The notes: generated from the letters alone by a model not told the origin. A DNA stretch of 52,987 nt from Nitrospirota bacterium (GCA_005877815.1 VBOG01000052.1:1-52987), one strand, 5' to 3'; positions 8,282 to 16,618 are shown, counted from the stretch's first letter. Numbers and translations: made by a program.

Positions 8282-8788
8282 TTAAACAGCCTGCAGCTTT
8301 TCTTCGATCGCTTCGAAGGTGTTCGGCGCCACTTTTCTGAAGCGGCGGTCACGTTTGAGTGATGTGGCGATTGAAGTGACCGGGGTCTTGCCTTTGATTC
8401 GAAGGCCCCCCTCGATCAGACGGTGGCAGATATCCTTGGCATGCATGGCCGCACGCGCTTCGCGTAGAATCTGGTACGCGGCCTCAGAGACGTTCATCCC
8501 GACATACTTGGAGCGGCCGAGCAGAATTTCCCGGGATTGGTCGGTGACATCCATGAGCTGAGATGAGCGGCTTTTGTCGCTATCCGTAACGATCTGACTG
8601 GAGAGACTGGCGAGTTTCGCTTTGTCGACTTCGACCCGATAGAGGGTTTCCGCTAGTTCGAGATACTTCTTGATCGTCGCGATTTCATCGTCAATTTTTT
8701 CGCGTTTCTTTTGAAGGTCCTGAAGCCTGGATTTATACGCAATAATCCGTTGATCCAAGCCGACGATGATATCTTTAAGCTCTTCCAT
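8282..8788 (-). CDS. coiled-coil protein with C-terminal HARE-HTH domain
   Basis: 168 residues. Residues ~1-60 form a charged coiled coil (SRLQDLQKKREKIDDEIATI). The C-terminal 65 residues match the HARE-HTH winged-helix type found in ASXL proteins, RNA polymerase delta and restriction systems: MNVSEAAYQILREARAAMHA, then a DICHRLIEGGLRIKGKTP segment and SIATSLKRDRRFRKVAPNTF. ATG 8788 is chosen because the promoter at 8817-8845 would start transcription near 8810, excluding the ATG at 8845. The domain usually links DNA or chromatin recognition to partner proteins. It heads an operon with the two micropeptides. Confidence 0.75.
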   Translation of the reverse strand: MEELKDIIVGLDQRIIAYKSRLQDLQKKREKIDDEIATIKKYLELAETLYRVEVDKAKLASLSSQIVTDSDKSRSSQLMDVTDQSREILLGRSKYVGMNVSEAAYQILREARAAMHAKDICHRLIEGGLRIKGKTPVTSIATSLKRDRRFRKVAPNTFEAIEEKLQAV

Positions 8789-8816
8789 ATACTCTACACG
8801 CAAAACACGTTTGTTT

Positions 8817-8845
8817 TTTGTAGCAGATGCTTTAAAGCATGTCAA
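8817..8845 (-). promoter_or_regulatory. sigma70 promoter with embedded palindrome (HARE-HTH operon)
   Basis: On the minus strand, consensus TTGACA (8840-8845) and TACAAA (8817-8822) are 17 bases apart. The spacer plus last -35 base contains the perfect 14-bp palindrome ATGCTTTAAAGCAT (8827-8840), an operator-like position where a bound dimer would block polymerase. The predicted start near 8810 leaves a ~22-base leader. Confidence 0.6.
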
Positions 8846-8957
8846 TGATTTTTTTTACATTCATGCTTTTCATTATCGATGGTTGATTTCGATGCGGAAA
8901 TTTAACGTGTTTCGATGAAAGTGAGAAAAACGACCGAAGCGTGCTTGTGATTTAGAA

Positions 8958-8989
8958 GCAAAATGGGAGGCCAGCCGATCTCCCTTTTC
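8958..8989 (-). terminator. probable intrinsic terminator of the BNR lipoprotein gene
   Basis: GGGAG (8965-8969) pairs with CTCCC (8980-8984), flanked by A- and T-rich runs. Read leftward, the stem is followed by ATTTTGCTTCT. It lies ~130 bases beyond the stop of the gene at 9119. The rest of the 8846-9118 gap shows no convincing gene. Confidence 0.45.
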
Positions 8990-9118
8990 TGAAGCGGACT
9001 TCCAGGATTCACGTTTCAATTACGGGCGAGAGCCGCATGAACACTAGATATGGTCTGTGTTTTAAGGCCTGATACATGCTTCAAATGCCCGCAGAGCCTA
9101 AAGCAGACCTCTGAATGG

Positions 9119-10165
9119 TTATTGGCCGGGGGAAGGGAGGAATGGTTTGGGCGTCGGTGTGAGGTGTACGGCTTTCCAAGTCGCGGCCCCATCGGTGCTT
9201 TGGAAAAGCCCGCTTCCGTTTGTGCCGGCGAACAAGATCTGAGGATCCAGCGGGCTGATAGCCATCGCTCTGATGTTCAAGGTCGTCAATCCCTTGTTGG
9301 CCTCGCCCCACGATTCCCCGCCGTCCACCGTCTTATGTACCCCTTTACGTGTTCCGGCATATAAGTGGGAAGGCGTCGAGGGGTCAACCAACAGAACGCT
9401 GATATAGGTATCAGCCAATCCCTTTTCGATCCGCGTCCATGACGACCCCGCATCCACGGTTTTGAAAAGTCCGTTGGTTGACCCGGCATAGACTGTCCCG
9501 GGCCGCCGGGGGTCCGTAACAAGACTGTTCACGCCAAGCGCCATGGCGGCATCCAGCTTTTCTTTCGGGATAAGACCGTTGTTGACCAATTGCCAGTTGG
9601 TGGTCGCATCGCTCGTTTTATACACGCCTCCGGTTGTGCCGGCGTACATGACGTCGGGGTTTTGCGGATCTATGGCGAGCGTGACGACGTAATGCACTTC
9701 CTTCATTCCATGCATCCGCTCTTCCCAATATCGCCCGCCGTCCTTCGATCGAAACACGCCGACGGTGGTGGCCACGTAAATAAGGTCCGGTATCGTGGGG
9801 TGAAAGGTGAATTGATTGACGACCGACACGTGCTCTTTGAGGCCCGCATTGTGGGGCCCCCAACTCTGGCCGCCGTCGGGGCTTTTGTAGACGGCATCGC
9901 CCATCGTCCCTGCCAGGACGTTTGAAGGACTGTGCGGGTCCACGCCTAACGTGAGCACCCGAAAGCTGCTGAGGTCCGTGGTGACCTTATTCCAGGTCGT
10001 GCCGCCGTTACGTGTTTTATACAGCGATTCGTTGGTGGCAACGTACGCGATATCGGGGTTGCGTGGATGCGGGGCGATCGCCACGATCGTATCGCTCTGT
10101 CTCCCGCAGTTCGCGGTGATCAAGAGAACTGCGACCAACAACAATAGGCGCGACAGTACGGCCAT
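9119..10165 (-). CDS. lipoprotein with seven BNR/Asp-box repeats (beta-propeller)
   Basis: 348 residues. The N-terminal signal ends in a lipobox (LLITANC, Cys near 20). The rest is seven repeats, each with an Asp-box-like turn: NGGTTWNKV, DGGQSWG, DGGRYWEE, DATTNWQ, DAGSSWTR, DGGESWG and DGAATWKA. These alternate with strands such as PDIAYVATNESLYKT. The arrangement predicts a seven-bladed propeller like sialidase-fold and YCF48/HCF136 proteins; the catalytic residues of sialidases are not apparent. It is likely a periplasmic or surface scaffold. GAGGAG stands eight bases before the ATG. Monocistronic, ending in a hairpin. Confidence 0.8.
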   Translation of the reverse strand: MAVLSRLLLLVAVLLITANCGRQSDTIVAIAPHPRNPDIAYVATNESLYKTRNGGTTWNKVTTDLSSFRVLTLGVDPHSPSNVLAGTMGDAVYKSPDGGQSWGPHNAGLKEHVSVVNQFTFHPTIPDLIYVATTVGVFRSKDGGRYWEERMHGMKEVHYVVTLAIDPQNPDVMYAGTTGGVYKTSDATTNWQLVNNGLIPKEKLDAAMALGVNSLVTDPRRPGTVYAGSTNGLFKTVDAGSSWTRIEKGLADTYISVLLVDPSTPSHLYAGTRKGVHKTVDGGESWGEANKGLTTLNIRAMAISPLDPQILFAGTNGSGLFQSTDGAATWKAVHLTPTPKPFLPSPGQ

Positions 10166-10225
10166 TACGGATTCTCCTCGCGTGCAAAAGTCGTTACACT
10201 AAGGAAGCCCGCAGGGGGAGTCAAG

Positions 10226-11362
10226 CTACAGACGCTTTCGGAGAGACGTTGCATAACCGGTAAGCTCGGCATAGCCAAGGGCCGATACGGAACGATCATC
10301 GCGCGTGCCTGTCGCGGTGACGCTTCCCTCCCAATAGGTGACTTGTGTGCTGCCCTGCGTGACCAACTCCTGTTGCGCCAAGGTCGGCCGAATCTCCATC
10401 GCCAGATGGACTGATGGAACATTCAAACGCCATCGGGAGGGATAGCGCCCGCCGCTTTGTGGCGATGTCCAGTGATCCAAAATCTCAATCGAAATGGCCT
10501 CGCGGTTCAACGGGACTGCCGGGCCATGGCGCGGAATCCAGGTCCCGCCCGACGCCGGTTCGAGCGAGCCGTCGCGCCGACGGATGCGGTACACCATCAA
10601 TTCCGAGCCGTCGTCGATTTGCAGCGAAAACCAGTCCCATCCCTCCTGGACATCGCCGAGTTGGTTACTGCCAAACTCATGGTCCATCCAACTCACGCCG
10701 CTCACGGTGAAGGTGTGACCATCCACGGTGATGGTGCCGTCCGTGTGGAGGCGCGTGAAGGAGTAGTAGTGCGATGCCTCGCCTTCAGCGTCTCCCTTGC
10801 GGCTGATACCCTCGCGGCCATGCACGATCGGCAATTTTTCAGGAGTGAGGTTGAGCGCCACGGCGATGTCTTCATTCCGGGCCCGCAGCAGATGCGCCTC
10901 GCCTTGCATTTCAGCATGCCAGTCGGCAATCCACACATTCAGATGCGTGGCGTCGGCGCCCGCTTTTCCGATTCCCGCCCGCGAGATCCTTTCGGCAAAA
11001 TGAAAACTCCCTTGCTGCTCGTCGGTCAATGCGAAGTGCGCGAAGTACAGTTGCCGCAGCGTCCATCGCGATGGATTTGCAGCGGCGGACGCGTGACGGA
11101 CGGCGCGCCTGAAGAAGGTGAGCTGATAGCCGAACGTCCGGCCAGTGTTCGCCTTCAGATGGCCGGTGTAGTACCACCACTCGGTTTGAAAGCCGTCATG
11201 ACTGCCATGGTCGAAGGGGAAATGATAGGTGTAGCCAGGCCGGGCGTGGGTAAATTCTCGCTCCTCTGGGGACTCGGCCGGCGTCGTGCCCGGGACTGAG
11301 AGCGCGAGTGCCAGCAGGCTCGAAAGGATCGTGGTGCGCGAGATCGTGAAAAGACCAGCCAT
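10226..11362 (-). CDS. lipocalin-like AttH/CrtC-family exported protein
   Basis: About 378 residues from ATG 11362, which begins a signal peptide (MAGLFTISRTTILSSLLALA). The mature protein has the hallmark start of the AttH/hydroxyneurosporene-synthase-like family, HDGFQTEWWYYTGHL, followed by TFGYQLTFFRRAV and LYFAHFALTD. Later come SGVSWMDHEFGS and GWDWFSLQIDDGSELMVY. The fold is a double lipocalin-like barrel. Members include carotenoid 1,2-hydratase CrtC and many uncharacterised secreted proteins; no carotenoid genes are nearby, so the function is unassigned. The open frame extends to 11599 but would run across the divergent promoter at 11446. Confidence 0.8.
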   Translation of the reverse strand: MAGLFTISRTTILSSLLALALSVPGTTPAESPEEREFTHARPGYTYHFPFDHGSHDGFQTEWWYYTGHLKANTGRTFGYQLTFFRRAVRHASAAANPSRWTLRQLYFAHFALTDEQQGSFHFAERISRAGIGKAGADATHLNVWIADWHAEMQGEAHLLRARNEDIAVALNLTPEKLPIVHGREGISRKGDAEGEASHYYSFTRLHTDGTITVDGHTFTVSGVSWMDHEFGSNQLGDVQEGWDWFSLQIDDGSELMVYRIRRRDGSLEPASGGTWIPRHGPAVPLNREAISIEILDHWTSPQSGGRYPSRWRLNVPSVHLAMEIRPTLAQQELVTQGSTQVTYWEGSVTATGTRDDRSVSALGYAELTGYATSLRKRL

Positions 11363-11445
11363 CAAGTGAAAGGTTGTGCTGCGATGTCGTGACGTTAACA
11401 CACGGGCCGTGGCACCCACAAACGGGATTCCACGTTGCGGCGTCA

Positions 11446-11474
11446 TTGACCCCTTAAGTATCGTATGGTAATCT
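11446..11474 (+). promoter_or_regulatory. sigma70 promoter giving a near-leaderless PsiE transcript
   Basis: TTGACC (11446-11451) and TAATCT (11469-11474) with a 17-base spacer. The predicted start falls near 11481, two bases before the ATG at 11483, which fits the absence of any Shine-Dalgarno sequence there. Confidence 0.45.
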
Positions 11475-11482
11475 CCGCCGCT

Positions 11483-11947
11483 ATGATTGAAGATCAGAAG
11501 CGGTCGCCATGGATCGGAGTGATGGAGACCCTCGATGGCTGGGGCTACATCACGGCGGGGTTCAGTTTTCTCGTCCTCGGCATGATCGTGTTCGCCCACG
11601 CCTGGTATATGTTCATTGCCACATTCACCGTGGGAGTGCTGTCATCAGTGCTCGCCTTGATCCACGATCTGCTGTTGGTCGTCATCCTCCTGGAGTTGTT
11701 CCGCACCATCATCAATTTCCTCAAGACTCATGTCATCACGCTCGAGCCGTTTTTGTATATCTGCATCATTGCTTCGACTCGACGAATTCTCACGACTGGG
11801 GCCGCCACCGCCTATACCAAGGACCTTACCCAAGAGGTTTTTCACCAGTATCTGTTGGATATCGGCGTCAATGTGCTGGTGATCGTCGCGTTGGTATTCG
11901 CCGTCTATATGGCGAGTAAGCGTACCGCTCCACCGCTGTCTCCATAA
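11483..11947 (+). CDS. PsiE-like phosphate-starvation-inducible membrane protein
   Basis: 154 residues with four hydrophobic segments: GYITAGFSFLVLGMIVFAHA, FTVGVLSSVLALIHDLLLVV, a third around EPFLYICIIASTRRIL and a fourth, GVNVLVIVALVFAVYM. The central LLELFRTIINFLKTHVITLE motif and the overall layout match the PsiE family, small inner-membrane proteins of unknown biochemical role. The ATG at 11483 is preferred to 11465 because the promoter lies across the latter. Divergent from the AttH-like gene. Confidence 0.75.
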   Translation: MIEDQKRSPWIGVMETLDGWGYITAGFSFLVLGMIVFAHAWYMFIATFTVGVLSSVLALIHDLLLVVILLELFRTIINFLKTHVITLEPFLYICIIASTRRILTTGAATAYTKDLTQEVFHQYLLDIGVNVLVIVALVFAVYMASKRTAPPLSP

Positions 11948-12086
11948 GAAACTCAGGAGCACAGCAAGATGAGAAGCGTAGGACACTCGCAAATGATAGT
12001 GCGGTAACTGGTAACTGAACCCGCCGTGCACGAGATCGAATACGGCGGGGGTGCTGAGACAACGTGATCCTCGGCTCAGCGGAAGC

Positions 12087-12797
12087 TTAGCGTATCTGGC
12101 GGAAATCGAAAATCCTGGTCAGTTGTCCACCCACGATGGTCAGCTCGATCAACCACTTGTCATCATTGTTAAACGAGTAAACGTAGATCCTCGGACACGA
12201 CACAAATGACCCCGGCAAGCTAGAGCCGATCAAAGGCGGTACAGGACCCGTCGTACCACCGGCAAACGGACCCGGTCCTACCGGAACCGGACCGAGCGCT
12301 GGAGGGATTGCCGGAACCGGCGGCGGATTGATAACGCTCGGCAGAGGCGGCAGCGGTGGGACGACCACGGGCGGTAGGTTGACGCCGGGGAAGGCCGTAT
12401 TCGTCGTCACGCTGAGATCGCAGCCCGGCGAGTACCGATAGCGAGGCGCTCCTACACGGGTCAGCACATCGCTTTCCCGCATGCCAATCGTGAGCAGCCG
12501 GAACGTCTCGTAGTCAATGTTCCCCGTCCCTTCCGCAGGCCGCTCGTATTCTCTCGGCCTTTGCACGATAGGCGTGGGCATCGCTTCGGGTAAGGGCGGC
12601 ATCGTTACCGCGTTGCCCGAGATGTATCCCAACTCGGCTTTCATCTCGTACACGCGGCAATTGCCGGCGCTCTCCGGTTTCTTGTTCGTAAAGATCTCGG
12701 TACCGTCCGGCAGAGAGCAGGACCACATTTCTGCTTGGCTCATCGAGGGAAACGCAAGGGCGACCACCAGGGCCGTGAGAGATACTAGTCGTTTCAT
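12087..12797 (-). CDS. exported protein: DUF4124-like start, proline-rich insert, BamE-like end
   Basis: 236 residues with a signal peptide ending near SQAEM. Residues 24-55 (WSCSLPDGTEIFTNKKP) resemble the short DUF4124 module. A SmpA/BamE-like alpha/beta unit follows: YETFRLLTIGMRESDVLTRV then GAPRYRY. It is interrupted by about 70 residues of Pro/Val/Gly-rich sequence (VVVPPLPPLPSVINPPP) before resuming with VYSFNNDDKWLIELTIVGGQ. Cys residues at both ends of the insert could be disulfide-bonded. AAGGAG precedes the ATG. Envelope location is likely; function unknown. Confidence 0.65.
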   Translation of the reverse strand: MKRLVSLTALVVALAFPSMSQAEMWSCSLPDGTEIFTNKKPESAGNCRVYEMKAELGYISGNAVTMPPLPEAMPTPIVQRPREYERPAEGTGNIDYETFRLLTIGMRESDVLTRVGAPRYRYSPGCDLSVTTNTAFPGVNLPPVVVPPLPPLPSVINPPPVPAIPPALGPVPVGPGPFAGGTTGPVPPLIGSSLPGSFVSCPRIYVYSFNNDDKWLIELTIVGGQLTRIFDFRQIR

Positions 12798-12953
12798 AAC
12801 ATCTCCTTAGTCTTCTTTCTTCGTTGGATTACGCAAAATCGGTTCCGAACCGTTAAGCCGCAGAAATCCAAGGCATCTCTTCATTTTCTGCACCTGAGCA
12901 AAGCGAAAGTGTCAGATTTTCCGACAGACCATGGTTCGGTATCCGGGAAATTA

Positions 12954-12982
12954 TTGACACCGCTACGCCTAACTCCTATACT
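12954..12982 (+). promoter_or_regulatory. near-consensus sigma70 promoter
   Basis: TTGACA (12954-12959) and TATACT (12977-12982) with a 17-base spacer, the best promoter in the window. The predicted start is near 12989, giving a ~105-base leader before the hypothetical gene at 13097. The remaining 12798-12953 stretch holds no recognisable gene. Confidence 0.65.
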
Positions 12983-13096
12983 GGAGCCTGTTTTCGCCGG
13001 TTAGTACTTGCCAGGTTTCTACCGGTCTGAAATTCGATTCTAGAGATGCTTCGGATACTGCCCCAAGGCTGTGTCCATTTCTGTAACGGAGGAATG

Positions 13097-13585
13097 ATGA
13101 ACACACTCACCCGCAATTGGATCTCCTACCTCACGGATTCTCTGGTCAATTCCGGCACCATGCCGACGTGGGAAGCCGCTGACTATCTTTCACAGAATCT
13201 CTTCGGCGAGTCTCCGAACACTCGTTTCCATGAAACCAAGGCTCCTTATGAGGCGATTCATCAGTTCCTCATGCGGGTCTATCATCCGATACTGGAAGCC
13301 GCCGGCCGGGACAGCGACGTTTCTGAACAACAGCATCTCACGATCTTCTGCGAGATCAGCTTAGTGTCAAAAAGCACGGTCCTCGTCGTGTCGTGCCCCG
13401 AGGAAGAGCGCGAACACCGGCTTCTTCTGCTCGATCCTGTTTGTGCCTGGGATTTATTATTTCCCGCTGCCGATGCCTTTAACGCATGGGCCGAAGAGCG
13501 CTGCCAGCGGATTCTGGAAGCGTTGAAGCCCGCCACGATATCGGGCGTGCGGAAACAGCGGCGGCAAACTTTTAAAGACGTCTGA
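13097..13585 (+). CDS. cytosolic hypothetical protein
   Basis: 162 residues, no signal peptide or membrane segment. The ATG at 13097 has GGAGG at 13088-13092; ATG 13094 is the only close alternative. The sequence looks like a compact alpha/beta protein with a helical N-terminus (MNTLTRNWISYLTDSLVN), a strand-rich centre (HLTIFCEISLVSKSTVLVVS) and a basic C-terminus (GVRKQRRQTF). I do not recognise a family. A near-consensus promoter upstream suggests substantial expression. It converges on the next gene with three bases between the stops. Confidence 0.6.
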   Translation: MNTLTRNWISYLTDSLVNSGTMPTWEAADYLSQNLFGESPNTRFHETKAPYEAIHQFLMRVYHPILEAAGRDSDVSEQQHLTIFCEISLVSKSTVLVVSCPEEEREHRLLLLDPVCAWDLLFPAADAFNAWAEERCQRILEALKPATISGVRKQRRQTFKDV

Positions 13586-13588
13586 GCC

Positions 13589-13831
13589 CTAAGGGCGAGG
13601 AGAATCGACGCGCGCGGTGTCGACCGGTATATCATCGGCGACGCCGCGTTCTTGTTTCTGCTGTTGCAGATTAAGATCATCCGACAACAAGGCTTCCGAC
13701 GGCGTTAGCGTTTGCCCGCCTGCCGGCAAGACAAAGGTTTGCTCCTCCGAATCAGAAGACGGCGTGTTCAAAGCGAGCAATGCGCCGAGCATCATGATAG
13801 CTGCCCCGAGGCTTGTGTATCTTATGAGCAT
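13589..13831 (-). CDS. small membrane-anchored or exported protein
   Basis: 80 residues: a single N-terminal hydrophobic segment (YTSLGAAIMMLGALLALN) followed by a polar, Gln/Asp-rich tail. The segment may be an uncleaved anchor. A GAGAGG lies eight bases before the ATG. No family recognised. Confidence 0.45.
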   Translation of the reverse strand: MLIRYTSLGAAIMMLGALLALNTPSSDSEEQTFVLPAGGQTLTPSEALLSDDLNLQQQKQERGVADDIPVDTARVDSPRP

Positions 13832-14066
13832 CTAGCCTCTCGCTCTCTCTGCCTCAGCAGACGCATGCGCTTCACTTATGCCCGATAGTTGTAAGCTCGT
13901 TCATCACTCTCTTCTCGTTGTCTTATTGTCCGACGCCGACGCCGTTGGCTCAACCCGTCTTAATGGGGGGCGGAAATTGAGAGCCGTTAGCACTAAGGGG
14001 GCATTTACTGGCGGCTGACAGATGGAAGACGATGCATGAGGTTCACAATTTCCTGCGAGGCTTCGT

Positions 14067-14381
14067 ATGTCGCTCGATGTCTTAGTGCTCGTCGGGTCTC
14101 TTCTGCTTCCGTCCGCCGGCATGGCCGCGGAGGAGTGCGTGGTCTACGGCAAGGTCTATCGAGCGGACACCAACATTAATATGGAACTCAAGTCCACGTG
14201 CGGCATCCGAGTCGAACGCAACCGGTCCGCACTCGTGTTGAAGAGTGTCTATCGAAGCGTGGAAATCAGGGTCCCGAAGAACACCGGCGTCTATCCGTTC
14301 ATGTACCAATGGGGACAGAACACCGCGCAGTTCGGCGAGGAAGAGGTGGAGATCTCGTTCGGGCCCGCCGGGGAAAGCTGA
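14067..14381 (+). CDS. small exported protein, VYG/WG-AQF family copy 1
   Basis: 104 residues. A hydrophobic signal-like N-terminus is followed by CVVYGKVYRADTNINMELKS-C and a C-terminal VPKNTGVYPFMYQWGQNTAQF. The same skeleton (C-x-VYG-x-V-x-R-x-D, E-L-x-S-x-C-x-I, VP-x3-G-x-Y-x-F-x-Y-x-WG, AQF) recurs in the gene at 45955-46290, so these are paralogues. Two conserved Cys may form a disulfide in the periplasm. No published family is recognised. GAGG precedes the ATG. It is followed eight bases later by a 40-residue membrane peptide. Confidence 0.6.
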   Translation: MSLDVLVLVGSLLLPSAGMAAEECVVYGKVYRADTNINMELKSTCGIRVERNRSALVLKSVYRSVEIRVPKNTGVYPFMYQWGQNTAQFGEEEVEISFGPAGES

Positions 14382-14388
14382 GGTGAAC

Positions 14389-14511
14389 ATGGACAAAGTC
14401 ATCGAGGAAATCAATCCGCGCGATATCGTCCAGGCCGCGATCGTAGGCGCGCTCAGTTCAGCCGCGATCTTTCTGGCGGCCGCCTATGCGCTGAGCGCCT
14501 TGCTGCGCTAG
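14389..14511 (+). CDS. 40-residue single-pass membrane peptide
   Basis: Encodes a short amphipathic N-terminus ([15 protein letters not shown]) then one hydrophobic helix ([20 protein letters not shown]). GAGGTG lies six bases before the ATG, overlapping the preceding stop region, so it is probably translated with the 104-residue exported protein. Its stop is interlocked with the stop of the convergent GH15 gene in a shared CTAG. Function unknown. Confidence 0.5.
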   Translation: MDKVIEEINPRDIVQAAIVGALSSAAIFLAAAYALSALLR

Positions 14512-16337
14512 CTGCTTTTTCTATTTCCGCTGAGCGTCCGATCCAGGTTGAACGCGGCGCTGATCAAAGCGAAATGCGTGAACCCCTGCGGGAAGTTGCC
14601 CAAGGCCTCCCCGCTGAAGCCCGTCTCCTCCGCATAGAGCCCGAGATGATTGGCGTGACCGAGCATCCGCTCGAACAGTTGGCGGGCATCCTCCAGCATC
14701 TCCGGGTTCACGCGCCCCGCCCGCGTCATCGCTTCGACCAGCCAAAAGCTGCACATATTGAACGTGCCTTCCATGCCGCTGAGCCCGTCATCCCCGCTGT
14801 ACCGATAGACCAGGCCATCGGCCGTCAGGCCGCCTTCGCTCGGCTGCCGGTTGATCGCCTGGATCGTCTTCAACATCCGCGGATCGCTCGGGGAGAGAAA
14901 GAGCACCAATGGCATGAGCAAGCTTGAGGCATCCAGGGCATCGCTGCCGTAAGATTGCATGAAGGATTGATGCTTGGGGCTCCATCCTTTCGCCATGATC
15001 TCTTCATAGATCGTGTCGCGGATCGCCAGCCAGCGTACGCGGTCCGCCGGAAACGAGCGTCTATCGGCCAGGCGCAGGCCGCGATCGAATGCCACCCAAC
15101 ACATCAGCTTGGAAGAGATGAAATGGTGTTCGCCGACGCGGAATTCCCACAACCCTTCGTCGGGCCGCTGCCAATTGTTGCCAAGCCAGTTCAGTCCGTG
15201 CCGCAGATATGTCCAGCTGTCATATGAGATCGGAGCGCCGTACTTATTATAGAGATACACGGCATCCATGAGCTCGCCGTAGATGTCGAGCTGCAACTGC
15301 TTGCAGGCCGCATTGCCGATCCGTACGGGCCGCGTGCCTCGGTAGCCTTCCAGATGGTCCAGCGTCTGCTCGGTTAAGTCCGTGCGGCCGTCAATGCCGT
15401 ACACGATCTGGAGCGAGGCGTCCGCAGGAATCTCACGCATCCGCGCCTCCAGCCAGTGCAGAAAATTCCCCGCCTCCTCGGTAAAACCGATCCGAATGAA
15501 CCCATAGACGGTGAACGCCGCATCGCGGATCCATGAGTAGCGATAGTCCCAGTTGCGCGTGCCGCCGACGGCCTCGGGCAGGCTGCACGTCGGCGCCGCG
15601 ACGATTGCACCCGTCGGCTCGAAGGTGAGCAGCTTGAGCGTGAGCGCAGAACGGTGCACCATCTCGCGCCACCGGCCCCCGTAGGTGCATTTCGAAATCC
15701 AGTGGCGCCAGAACTTGACGGTCGTGTCGAAGAGTTCCTGGGCTTCTTGGGGGGAGGGGCATCGTCCCGTCCCAACCGTCTCGACTGGCCTCAGGACGAA
15801 CGCCGCCTCCTCTCCCGCACGCAACGTAAACTCCCCCGACGCGCCCTGGTCGTCCGCCTTGAGCGGAACATTCGTCGCCAGCTCCAACGCCAGCTTCGGC
15901 GCTTCGAAGTGTGCGCCGTGAGGGGTGATAGAGGTCCTGTGCTGAGCCCGTGCGTAATCGAACGCCGGATGGCACTCCACCTTGAGCCGCAGGGTGCCGC
16001 GAGACACCTTGACCCGCCGGATGAGTTGGTGGAGCCATTGTGACTCCGGCATCCCGACCGGCATGAAGTCCTGGATTTCCCCGATGCCGTCGGAGGTGAG
16101 GAAACGCGTGACTAACACGTTCGTGTCCGGCCAATACAATTGTTTGTACCGAGTGACGGTCCCGACGGGCGCGATCCGGAAACGGCCGCCCTTGTTGTCA
16201 TCGAGCAGGGCGGCGAACACGCTCGGAGAATCGAAGTGCGGAAAGCAGAACCAGTCAATGGAGCCGTCCGTCGCCACCAGCGCAGCCGTCCGCATGTTGC
16301 CGATGAGGCCGTATTCATGGATGGGCTTGTAGGACAT
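14508..16337 (-). CDS. GH15 glucoamylase/trehalase-like glycoside hydrolase
   Basis: 609 residues, typical of prokaryotic cytosolic GH15 enzymes. The N-terminal beta-sandwich domain has the family start [20 protein letters not shown] followed by GSIDWFCFP. The (alpha/alpha)6 barrel has [20 protein letters not shown], and the catalytic acids are expected in DEGLWEFR and near [15 protein letters not shown]15 enzymes release glucose from alpha-1,4-glucans or hydrolyse trehalose; sequence alone does not separate these. There is no signal peptide. It belongs to a glucan-handling block with the genes at 19701 and 21632. Confidence 0.9.
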   Translation of the reverse strand: MSYKPIHEYGLIGNMRTAALVATDGSIDWFCFPHFDSPSVFAALLDDNKGGRFRIAPVGTVTRYKQLYWPDTNVLVTRFLTSDGIGEIQDFMPVGMPESQWLHQLIRRVKVSRGTLRLKVECHPAFDYARAQHRTSITPHGAHFEAPKLALELATNVPLKADDQGASGEFTLRAGEEAAFVLRPVETVGTGRCPSPQEAQELFDTTVKFWRHWISKCTYGGRWREMVHRSALTLKLLTFEPTGAIVAAPTCSLPEAVGGTRNWDYRYSWIRDAAFTVYGFIRIGFTEEAGNFLHWLEARMREIPADASLQIVYGIDGRTDLTEQTLDHLEGYRGTRPVRIGNAACKQLQLDIYGELMDAVYLYNKYGAPISYDSWTYLRHGLNWLGNNWQRPDEGLWEFRVGEHHFISSKLMCWVAFDRGLRLADRRSFPADRVRWLAIRDTIYEEIMAKGWSPKHQSFMQSYGSDALDASSLLMPLVLFLSPSDPRMLKTIQAINRQPSEGGLTADGLVYRYSGDDGLSGMEGTFNMCSFWLVEAMTRAGRVNPEMLEDARQLFERMLGHANHLGLYAEETGFSGEALGNFPQGFTHFALISAAFNLDRTLSGNRKSS

Positions 16338-16551
16338 CGCACAGTAAAGCTAGCAACATCCTGCGCGCTTGCGAAATACCGCTTAATGAGGATGCCGCGC
16401 AGAACGGTGCTCGTCACCCCCTTTCAGACACCGCCATAATTAAAAACGTCTAATCGCATTTGGGATAACCGTTGCCTCTAGAGAGGTAGTCCGAACGGCG
16501 TAACAACGGCAGCCTCAACGTAACCCTTGTAAATGTCGTGGTTTCCGCCAC

Positions 16552-16567
16552 TGGCACTGCCTATGCG
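16552..16567 (+). promoter_or_regulatory. possible sigma54 (-24/-12) promoter
   Basis: TGGCAC (16552-16557), five bases, then ATGCG (16563-16567): the GG and GC dinucleotides have the correct 10-base gap, but the -12 element is one base from consensus. It lies 52 bases upstream of the small exported protein at 16619. Confidence 0.25.
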
Positions 16568-16618
16568 TATGCAGGATGGCAGATAGTGAGAAGCAAACAA
16601 TCAACAAAGGAGAACGAG

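Noticed and set aside
10457..11299. 280-codon plus-strand frame opposite the AttH-like gene
   Set aside because: Antisense shadow; the minus-strand protein has clear family motifs.
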